From the NCBI GenBank assembly GCA_964393115.1, contig CAYMST010000239.1, positions 1 to 7,442 on the forward strand: a stretch of DNA of 7,442 nucleotides. The letters are read 5' to 3'. The notes beneath the pieces were generated by a model, which was not told where the DNA came from, ran no database searches, and worked only from the letters and a program-made list of their open reading frames with translations. Both the position numbers and the translations under genes were made by a program. Each line of letters starts with the position of its first letter. Positions within the stretch are counted from its first letter, which is position 1. Below are positions 1 through 5,456 of the stretch, in pieces. This stretch comes from CAYMST01 sp964393115 (lineage in GTDB: Bacteria; Bacteroidota; Bacteroidia; Cytophagales; Cyclobacteriaceae).

Positions 1-49
1 CAATTTCTTTTTCAAAAGATGAGCCTGAGCTTATTAGTTTTCTGTCCAT
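1..49 (-). CDS. RidA/YjgF-family protein, N-terminal fragment (cut by window edge)
   Basis: Only the first 16 codons are present; the gene runs off the left edge. Reading leftwards from the ATG at 49-47 gives MDRKLISSGSSFEKEI. From memory this matches the typical opening of one RidA/YjgF/Rid subgroup, which starts M-[ED]-R-x-L-I-S-S-G-S-P-F-E and then continues IGYSRAV. Family members are small (about 130 residues) cytoplasmic trimers. The founding member hydrolyses reactive enamine/imine intermediates made by PLP enzymes, but this subgroup often has no proven substrate. An in-frame ATG at 79-77 would add ten residues (MRLLRNSRNH) that do not fit the family, so the inner start is preferred. 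No Shine-Dalgarno sequence is visible. The call rests on 16 residues, so it is moderate; a chance resemblance is possible. Confidence 0.55.
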   Translation of the reverse strand, partial: MDRKLISSGSSFEKEI

Positions 50-231
50 ATGATTTCTTGAATTACGCAACAGTCGCATAAGGACAGCACGAATAGAGTA
101 CCTCGAATATATTAGAAACAGTCAAGCCGAACCCGTGACTCGCGTTCATAAACCACTTCGCCATGACAAGAAATAGTAGATTTCACAGTGGTGCTCAATT
201 CCTCAATACGCTACGAAATCTGCATTCCTTC
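50..231. other. Intergenic region with near-palindrome and short open frame
   Basis: This stretch is downstream of the 191-residue membrane protein and upstream of the RidA-like start. It is visibly less AT-rich than the neighbouring membrane-protein genes. It contains a near-palindrome at 129-147 (GAAC-c-CG-tgact-CG-c-GTTC, one internal mismatch) and a 7-base inverted repeat, AGATTTC at 178-184 and GAAATCT at 215-221. On the minus strand a 33-codon frame runs 164-63. It begins MAKWFMNASHGFGL and has no visible ribosome binding site; I do not call it as a gene. No clear TAnnTTTG promoter box for the RidA-like gene was found. Confidence 0.5.
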
Positions 232-807
232 TTATGGTTCGATAACATTATTTCTTCGTTCATCAAGCAGTTTTTCTGCTGCTAAACGTGCTTCTTCTAC
301 AATACCGTCTTTATCATTGATTTTTTGGGATAATTCGTCTTCGTTAAGGTTACGAAATTTGATTTTCCAGTTTTCGATCTTCTTCAGCTTCTCTTTTTCA
401 TCCTTTTCGAGATCACTAGAGTTAGCTTTTATTGATGGTATTAAATCGATTAACTTATTCCTGTCTGGGTACAAAACAAACAATAATAAGATCATTGAAA
501 TTAGGTTAAGCTTAATAGAAAGCGTTGCTCGGCTATTTCCATTAAATGTAGTTTCACTATAAAAGTCTACCTCCCAGGGGATATAACTTAGAAGATTAAA
601 CAACCCGATCGTAAGTGTTGTAATCAAACAGTATTTGAAGAGTTTTGGAAGAAAAAAACAAAATAACCAGCAGAGGACAATAAAAAATGTTCCAATAATG
701 TGATTTAACTGCAATACCATGTTGTCAAAATATACTTTCGTATATATCAATGAAATACCAACAGTCATCATTATTAAGGGAATAGAGTTCCTCAGCTGTG
801 TGTTCAT
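232..807 (-). CDS. Hypothetical four-helix membrane protein with charged C-terminal tail
   Basis: Unrecognised 191-residue inner-membrane protein. Hydrophobic segments lie at about residues 8-25, 31-53, 57-75 and 97-113. After them comes a highly charged, probably cytoplasmic tail (115-191) rich in Lys and Glu that is likely helical or coiled-coil. The tail segment at about 152-185 (RNLNEDELSQKI, then EEARLAAEKLLDER) resembles a short helical motif seen at the ends of many Bacteroidota membrane proteins, roughly L..ki.n...y..eA..aA..iL.eR. That similarity is from memory. There is no signal peptide beyond the first helix and no catalytic motif. The ATG at 807-805 follows an AT-rich leader without a Shine-Dalgarno sequence. 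It lies in the same direction as the 227-residue membrane protein upstream, 139 bases away, so co-transcription is possible but not shown. Reading frame and topology are well supported; function is unknown. Confidence 0.82.
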   Translation of the reverse strand: MNTQLRNSIPLIMMTVGISLIYTKVYFDNMVLQLNHIIGTFFIVLCWLFCFFLPKLFKYCLITTLTIGLFNLLSYIPWEVDFYSETTFNGNSRATLSIKLNLISMILLLFVLYPDRNKLIDLIPSIKANSSDLEKDEKEKLKKIENWKIKFRNLNEDELSQKINDKDGIVEEARLAAEKLLDERRNNVIEP

Positions 808-946
808 TTATTAATTACTTAGGACTAACGCCCAGATATGGCACGCGCCTCCAGACTTTTAAATATCTACTAAATGAAGTATCGATTTTGAATATCAACT
901 TCAAGTGACTCAGTGTAGAAGTGTGTTATATCGTTTATTAGATGTT
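808..946. other. Spacer with GC-rich island and inverted repeats
   Basis: This gap lies between the two minus-strand membrane-protein genes. A GC-rich island at 829-856 stands out in AT-rich surroundings. It includes GGCACGCGCC at 840-849, an almost perfect palindrome, flanked by AGATAT at 834-839 and ATATCT at 863-868, which can pair. A second inverted repeat is TGAAGT at 875-880 with ACTTCA at 898-903. Read on the minus strand it sits just after the 227-residue gene and is followed by TTTAG, so it could be a weak terminator. No TAnnTTTG box for the downstream gene is apparent. Confidence 0.5.
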
Positions 947-1630
947 TTATTTCATTAGAACCTCTGGAAGGACAACATTATTTTTCTGTGCAATCGAATC
1001 CATTGATTTGATGATACTTAAATAATCAGTTCGTGTTTCCATACCAGCCCATTTTGCATTCAGTTGTTCTTCTTCTTGGTCTGTCATGAAAGGAGCCAGA
1101 ACAGTTGACCTTTGCTTATAAGAAGTATTAATCTGTAGATCAACATAGGCACCTGTTAATAATTGAAGGACTACTAAGGATGCCAACACATAGAAAGCAA
1201 CAAGGAAAACGGCTATCGTTTTGGACTCCATGAATTTTACGAATTGATTATCTGCGCCCTCCATTTTTAGAACTTGATTTTCCACTGACGCCAAATCTTC
1301 GGGCTTAATATTTTCCTTATTTTCAAGCAACTCCAGTTCCCCTAATATTTTGTTCTTTTTTCTTAATTTTCGAAACCGAATTAACATGGTAGTAAACATT
1401 CCGTGACCTAGTATGCCCAAAGAAATTAATAGAATGAAGGAATACCAATTGCGTTGACCTAGAGCCGCATTTGAATAAGTACGATCAATTAATCCGTTAT
1501 ATAAGTTAGTTCCAAAAAATAGAACAGCATCCCAAATTAATGAAAGAATAGGGTTCAGGAAAATAACAAAGATCAGCGATGCAATAATGCTCGCGATAAT
1601 GCTTTTTCTAAATGTTGGATCTTTGAACAT
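947..1630 (-). CDS. Hypothetical three-helix membrane protein with extracytoplasmic C-terminal domain
   Basis: Unrecognised 227-residue protein. Predicted membrane helices are at about residues 11-36, 61-81 and 137-160. The basic N-terminus (FKDPTFRK) and the basic loop after helix 2 (RFRKLRKKNK) suggest both are cytoplasmic, which puts the charged 84-136 loop inside and residues 161-227 outside in the periplasm. The tail has a pattern I recall from uncharacterised membrane proteins in several phyla: an INTSYKQR-like start, a LAPFMTDQEEEQL segment, an AKWAGMETRTDY segment, and an ending close to KNNVVLP. The Asp-Arg-Tyr-Ser-Asn-Ala-Ala-Leu-Gly run near 49-58, just before helix 2, is also typical of that group. 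No enzymatic motif is visible. The start at 1630-1628 has no clear ribosome binding site. It lies 77 bases after the GH31 gene on the same strand, but there is no functional link in sequence. A sensor, transport accessory or cell-envelope role cannot be told apart. Confidence 0.83.
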   Translation of the reverse strand: MFKDPTFRKSIIASIIASLIFVIFLNPILSLIWDAVLFFGTNLYNGLIDRTYSNAALGQRNWYSFILLISLGILGHGMFTTMLIRFRKLRKKNKILGELELLENKENIKPEDLASVENQVLKMEGADNQFVKFMESKTIAVFLVAFYVLASLVVLQLLTGAYVDLQINTSYKQRSTVLAPFMTDQEEEQLNAKWAGMETRTDYLSIIKSMDSIAQKNNVVLPEVLMK

Positions 1631-1645
1631 ATCTGAATTACATCT

Positions 1646-1665
1646 AAAAACACAATTGCGTTTTT
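1646..1665 (-). terminator. Possible weak terminator after the GH31 gene (near-palindrome)
   Basis: Twenty bases form a near-perfect palindrome: AAAAACACAA at 1646-1655 against TTGCGTTTTT at 1656-1665. The single mismatched pair becomes a G-U wobble in minus-strand RNA. The hairpin would have an 8-pair stem, an AATT loop and a T-rich right arm, and it lies about 42 bases after the GH31 stop codon. It is AT-rich and so weak, and it could equally be a protein binding site ahead of the 227-residue membrane protein, whose start is at 1630. Confidence 0.35.
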
Positions 1666-1707
1666 TACTATTCCCTAAGTTAAATATTATTTACCCATTA
1701 GATAATT

Positions 1708-4125
1708 TTAACCCTGCTTAATTACCATCTCCCCCTTCTCCCAAGAAACCTCAGCTGTTTTCACCTGGCAAACCTGTTGCTCTTCGGCCGGTAGGAATGG
1801 ATCAAACTTAGAGATCGGCTCGATATAGCCGTAGCTATCATCTGTTAGTTCAACTTGATTCCCATTTATAGTTATTGACGTGATAGTCCTTTCTAGGCCG
1901 TGGAAGTAAAACCGAACGTTTTGCCATTTCGAAGAGTAGCTTCCCTCCTGTTCCGAAATGGTCCATTTAGTCTCAGCAGCCGAAAATTCAATCTTGCGAA
2001 GCGCATATGTTCCAGACTGATAGTCGTGACCATCCCCTGCATCTTCGTATAGCTCATACTGACCATCTACTTGCCCCTTGTATAGGTGTAGCTCCAAGGT
2101 ATCACCGCCGGCTTCATTGGTGTTTTGCTGCAGCTGTTGCATCGGGATAATCGCTGACTCCCGCACAAAAACCGGCACTTCAGTGATCGGCGTATCCCAA
2201 TAGATCACTTGATTACCCTGAAAGTATCGATCGTCAAGCAAAGAATACCAGTTTCCTTCAGGAAGGAATATCTTGGTAATGGATGTTCCACTTGCTATGG
2301 GTACGACTAGGAGATTTGAACCAAAGAAAAATTGGTTTTGAAAGTCTCCTTCGTAGGTTTTCTGTTCGAATGGATAATAGAGCGCCATCGACCGGGCCAC
2401 CGGCATTCCTGTTTGCGAAGCTTCATAAAAAGCCGAGTAGATATATGGAAGTAATCGATAGCGTAGATTGATATAGTTTCGAGATATCTCTTCTGTCTTC
2501 TCCCCAAACGCCCACGGCTCCGCCGTTCTCGAGTTGATCATGGTATGTCCTCGGAAGAATGGACAGAAAGTGGCTAATGCCATCCACCGCGCAAAAAGAT
2601 CTGGCGACGGCTCACCTACGAACCCTCCAATGTCATATCCAGAGAAAGGCACACCAGAAAGTCCTAAACTAGCGACCATGCGTATGCCAACGAGCATATG
2701 ATCGTCGTACGAGACATTATCTCCGGTCCAAACCGCGGCATACCGCTGGATACCCGCAAAGCCTGCTCTGGTTAGAATAAAAGGACGCTTGCCTGTTCGG
2801 TGTTGCTCCGCTCCCATTTTGGTCGCTCTAGCCATCTCCATGCCATACACATTACGGGCGCGCTTAGCCGTCGATCGCTCTCCTTCATACCCAAACTCCA
2901 ACATGTGTGGCATGTCCTGTCCCCAGGTAGCAAACTCATTCATGTCGTTCCAGAAGCCTTCCAGTCCTACGTCTACGTAGTCTTTCATGCTTTCCGCCCA
3001 CCACTCACGTGCCTTGGCTTGTGTATAATCAGGAAAGTTGCACCACCCCGGCCATACTTCACCCTCATAGTCCGAACCGTCAGGATATTTCACAAAGAGG
3101 TCTAGCTTTTTGGCGGTGTCATATGCCTCGTAGCCTTCTTCTACTTTTATTCCCGGGTCCATGATCACCACTACTTTGAAGCCCAGACGCTTTAGTTTAG
3201 CGAGCATGGCTTTGGGGTCAGGAAAACGATTTTTGTCCCAAGTAAAAACCTTGTAGGCATCCATGTAGTGGATGTCCAGGTAGATAACATCACATGGGAT
3301 CTGCTTATCACGAAAGGTCTCGGCCAGTCGAACGACATCCTTGTCGGGATAATAGCTGTAGCGACACTGCTGATAACCCAGCGACCACATAGGTGGAAGC
3401 TCCATCATACCGGTCAGCTGTCCGTATTCGTATAAAATTTCTGGAATAGAGGTTCCGGTGACGAAGTAATAGTTCAGATCACCTCCATCGGCAGAGAACG
3501 AGATAAACCGATTATTCGAGGCTCCAAAGTTGAATCGAGAGCGGTATGAATTATCAAAAAAGATACCGTAGAGTAATCCATTATTTACCCCTATATAAAA
3601 AGGAATCGAACAGTAAAGCGGATCTCCATCTGTCGGGTATGCAAAGTAATCGGTATTCCAGTTGGTAAAAGACTGTCCCCTCCTGTCTAGGCTTCCCGTC
3701 TTCTCACCAAGTCCTAGAAATCGCTCATTGGGGTTTATTTTTTTAAAACAAGACACCTCTTCTCCTTGCCAACCTATTCCTAGTCCGTCTGCGTCCTGAT
3801 TGATAAGTCGCTGTTGCCCATCATAAAACCGCATTTGCGCATTCTGCTTATCGATAGAAACACATAATTCTTTTGTTTTCAAAAAGCAATATTGCGGGTC
3901 CTCACCTATCTCGGGAACAACGGCGCTGTCGGGTTCGGCAATTACAGCATACGACACTTGGTCTTTACTTTCACTGCTGTAGGCACAGACACGAATGGTC
4001 TTTTCGGAGTAAAACGTTAACTCAACCTGAGCATTTTCAGTAATCACCTTAGCACTGTTGTTATCGACTTGATACTCGTTCACACGGCCAAGAGGTAGAA
4101 AAAGTTGACGACTGGATTGTTTCAT
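1708..4125 (-). CDS. GH31 alpha-glucosidase, cytoplasmic, complete
   Basis: An 805-residue glycoside hydrolase family 31 enzyme that should release glucose from the non-reducing ends of alpha-glucans or maltodextrins with retention of configuration. Domain order fits the family: an N-terminal mutarotase-like beta-sandwich (about 20-235), the (beta/alpha)8 barrel (about 240-560), proximal and distal C-terminal beta-sandwiches, and a DUF5110-like segment near 675-715 (LYKGQVDGQYELYEDAGDG). The nucleophile is Asp394 in GFWNDMNE and the acid/base is Asp469 in VWTGDN. Other conserved active-site residues are Asp284 in YLDIHYMD, Arg453 in TRAGFAG, and Arg525/His527 in FFRGH. No signal peptide or lipobox is present, so it should be cytoplasmic. 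The ATG at 4125-4123 lies about 20 bases after a perfect -7 box. It is divergent from aldolase, and another amylolytic gene lies just beyond. Alpha-glucosidase is the likeliest activity; alpha-xylosidase or another GH31 specificity cannot be excluded from sequence alone. Confidence 0.96.
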   Translation of the reverse strand: MKQSSRQLFLPLGRVNEYQVDNNSAKVITENAQVELTFYSEKTIRVCAYSSESKDQVSYAVIAEPDSAVVPEIGEDPQYCFLKTKELCVSIDKQNAQMRFYDGQQRLINQDADGLGIGWQGEEVSCFKKINPNERFLGLGEKTGSLDRRGQSFTNWNTDYFAYPTDGDPLYCSIPFYIGVNNGLLYGIFFDNSYRSRFNFGASNNRFISFSADGGDLNYYFVTGTSIPEILYEYGQLTGMMELPPMWSLGYQQCRYSYYPDKDVVRLAETFRDKQIPCDVIYLDIHYMDAYKVFTWDKNRFPDPKAMLAKLKRLGFKVVVIMDPGIKVEEGYEAYDTAKKLDLFVKYPDGSDYEGEVWPGWCNFPDYTQAKAREWWAESMKDYVDVGLEGFWNDMNEFATWGQDMPHMLEFGYEGERSTAKRARNVYGMEMARATKMGAEQHRTGKRPFILTRAGFAGIQRYAAVWTGDNVSYDDHMLVGIRMVASLGLSGVPFSGYDIGGFVGEPSPDLFARWMALATFCPFFRGHTMINSRTAEPWAFGEKTEEISRNYINLRYRLLPYIYSAFYEASQTGMPVARSMALYYPFEQKTYEGDFQNQFFFGSNLLVVPIASGTSITKIFLPEGNWYSLLDDRYFQGNQVIYWDTPITEVPVFVRESAIIPMQQLQQNTNEAGGDTLELHLYKGQVDGQYELYEDAGDGHDYQSGTYALRKIEFSAAETKWTISEQEGSYSSKWQNVRFYFHGLERTITSITINGNQVELTDDSYGYIEPISKFDPFLPAEEQQVCQVKTAEVSWEKGEMVIKQG

Positions 4126-4144
4126 ATGCGGTTCAGTTATGAAT

Positions 4145-4152
4145 CAAATGTA
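4145..4152 (-). promoter_or_regulatory. Promoter -7 box for GH31 gene (TACATTTG)
   Basis: Read on the minus strand this is TACATTTG, a perfect match to the Bacteroidota -7 consensus TAnnTTTG. It sits 19 bases before the GH31 start codon, so the leader would be very short (about 10-15 bases). No TTG -33 box is found at the usual spacing of about 19-21 bases; the nearest upstream TTTG lies about 30 bases away. Transcription may therefore depend on an activator, or the core promoter may be weak. Confidence 0.55.
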
Positions 4153-4165
4153 GATAATTTGCCCG

Positions 4166-4211
4166 TTTTGAGGGGATATTTTCAAAAAATTGATGTCTCA
4201 TTTATCAATTT
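4166..4211. promoter_or_regulatory. Pair of inverted repeats in the divergent control region (possible operators)
   Basis: Two adjacent dyads lie between the divergent -7 boxes. The first is TTTTGA at 4166-4171 with TCAAAA at 4182-4187. The second is AAATTGAT at 4187-4194 with ATCAATTT at 4204-4211, a perfect 8-base inverted repeat with a 9-base spacer. They occupy the place where an activator or repressor of the GH31 gene, and perhaps of the aldolase gene, would bind. The half-sites are AT-rich, so chance occurrence is possible, and no regulator gene is in the window. Confidence 0.35.
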
Positions 4212-4264
4212 CATATCCTTAAATGTTCATGGCTTCGGATAAACCTTTAAGTGCCAAAGATTTC

Positions 4265-4272
4265 TATATTTG
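4265..4272 (+). promoter_or_regulatory. Promoter -7 box for aldolase gene (TATATTTG)
   Basis: TATATTTG matches the Bacteroidota -7 consensus TAnnTTTG exactly. It ends 34 bases before the aldolase ATG, giving an expected leader of about 27-30 bases. A clean TTG -33 box is missing: TTCGG at 4234-4238 is somewhat too far upstream and TTTAAG at 4246-4251 is too close. No other candidate in the 181-base gap is as good. Confidence 0.6.
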
Positions 4273-4306
4273 CCGCAATTAATTAGGACATTAAATACAA
4301 GTCGAA

Positions 4307-5371
4307 ATGAAATTCAAACCAGGTGTTATTACTGGCCAGGAAGTTTCTGACCTCCTGAGATATGCTAACGAGAAAAAATTCGCCTTACCAGCAGTTAATG
4401 TGGTAGGTACAGAATCCATGAATGCTGTAATGGAAACAGCAAAGGCACTTAACGCCCCTGTTATCATTCAGTTCTCGAACGGTGGTGCTGGCTTTATAGC
4501 TGGAAAAGGTCTTTCTAATGATGGTCAGCAAGCAACAATCGCTGGTGCGGTTTCTGGTGCATACCACGTACATAAATTAGCCGAACTATACGGAGTAACT
4601 GTTATCCTTCACACCGACCACGCTGCGAAGAAGTTACTTCCTTGGATCGACGGATTATTAGATGCTAGTGAAAAGCACTTTGAATCAACTGGAAAGCCTC
4701 TCTTCAGCTCTCACATGATCGACTTATCAGAAGAGCCGCTAGAGGAAAACATCGAAATATGTAAGAAATATCTTGAGCGCATGGCCAAAATGGACATGAC
4801 GTTAGAAATAGAACTAGGTGTAACAGGTGGTGAAGAAGATGGCGTTGATAACACTGACGTTGACGTTTCAAAACTTTATACGCAACCTGAAGAAGTAGCT
4901 TTCGCTTACGAAGAGCTGAAAAAAATAAGTGATAACTTCACTATCGCTGCTGCTTTTGGTAATGTACACGGGGTTTACAAGCCGGGTAATGTAAAGCTTA
5001 CTCCAAAAATCCTTAAGAACTCACAAGATTTCATCCAGGAGAAATTCAAGACTATTGATAACCCAGTGAACTTCGTATTCCACGGTGGATCTGGATCTTC
5101 TAGAGAAGAAATCAGAGAGGCTATCGACTACGGTGCTATCAAAATGAACATCGATACCGATATGCAGTGGGCTACTTGGGAAGGTGTACTTAACTATTAC
5201 AAGCAAAACGAAGGGTATCTTCAAGGACAGATCGGTAACCCAGAAGGTGACGATGTACCTAATAAGAAGTTCTATGACCCAAGAAAATGGCTTCGAAAAG
5301 GACAAGAAAGCATGGTTGATCGCTTAAAAGTTGCTTTCGAAGACTTAAATAACGTGAATACAAACGTATAA
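4307..5371 (+). CDS. fbaA: Class II fructose-bisphosphate aldolase
   Basis: A 354-residue zinc-dependent aldolase that reversibly splits fructose-1,6-bisphosphate into glyceraldehyde-3-phosphate and dihydroxyacetone phosphate; cytoplasmic, in glycolysis and gluconeogenesis. It aligns nearly end to end with E. coli FbaA (359 residues) at a constant offset of about five in the core. Catalytic Asp104 and zinc ligand His105 lie in HTDHAAKKLLPWIDGL. Further zinc ligands are His221 (FGNVHGVYKPGN) and His259 (FVFHGGSGS); Glu169 lies in LEIELG. The mobile-loop acid is around Glu176/177 in GGEEDGVDN, and the phosphate-binding NIDTD begins at Asn281. The ATG at 4307 places KFKPGVITG where the E. coli protein has FVKPGVITG. 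There is no strong Shine-Dalgarno sequence, which is normal in this phylum. The gene has its own promoter and a strong terminator, so it is probably a highly expressed single-gene unit. The family and assignment are essentially certain. Confidence 0.99.
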   Translation: MKFKPGVITGQEVSDLLRYANEKKFALPAVNVVGTESMNAVMETAKALNAPVIIQFSNGGAGFIAGKGLSNDGQQATIAGAVSGAYHVHKLAELYGVTVILHTDHAAKKLLPWIDGLLDASEKHFESTGKPLFSSHMIDLSEEPLEENIEICKKYLERMAKMDMTLEIELGVTGGEEDGVDNTDVDVSKLYTQPEEVAFAYEELKKISDNFTIAAAFGNVHGVYKPGNVKLTPKILKNSQDFIQEKFKTIDNPVNFVFHGGSGSSREEIREAIDYGAIKMNIDTDMQWATWEGVLNYYKQNEGYLQGQIGNPEGDDVPNKKFYDPRKWLRKGQESMVDRLKVAFEDLNNVNTNV

Positions 5372-5406
5372 CCGTATAACACACTAACGAAAACAGTACT
5401 TTTGTG

Positions 5407-5435
5407 GCCCCGAACTAGTTCGGGGCTTTTTTTTT
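5407..5435 (+). terminator. Strong intrinsic terminator after aldolase gene
   Basis: GCCCCGAACT at 5407-5416 and AGTTCGGGGC at 5417-5426 form a perfect 20-base palindrome, folding to a GC-rich stem of about 8 pairs with a CTAG loop. Nine consecutive T follow at 5427-5435. It begins 36 bases after the aldolase stop codon and is a textbook Rho-independent terminator. It ends only 21 bases before the start codon of the GH13 gene. Confidence 0.95.
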
Positions 5436-5456
5436 GAGAAAATTAACTATTCGCCA

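Noticed and set aside
121..150. GGTTCG on the minus strand, resembling a tRNA T-arm
   Set aside because: No acceptor stem, D-arm or anticodon arm can be formed around it.
50..231. Promoter for the RidA-like gene based on TTGAC and TATATTCG
   Set aside because: The TTG and the TATATTCG are only about 11 bases apart, too close, and TATATTCG departs from TAnnTTTG.
188..562. A 124-codon plus-strand open frame opposite the 191-residue membrane protein
   Set aside because: Its Ser/Phe-rich sequence (such as FSFSFSSFSRS) is what the antisense of a Lys/Glu-rich coding tail gives. The minus-strand frame has clear membrane helices and is the better gene.
2283..3105. Several open frames of 60-100 codons on either strand inside the GH31 gene
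   Set aside because: They overlap a gene with all GH31 catalytic motifs and no frame breaks, have low-complexity or Ser/Pro/Arg-rich sequences typical of shadow frames, and lack start signals.
4385..5305. Minus-strand open frames within the aldolase gene
   Set aside because: The plus-strand protein is a full-length, highly conserved aldolase; the reverse frames are shadows.
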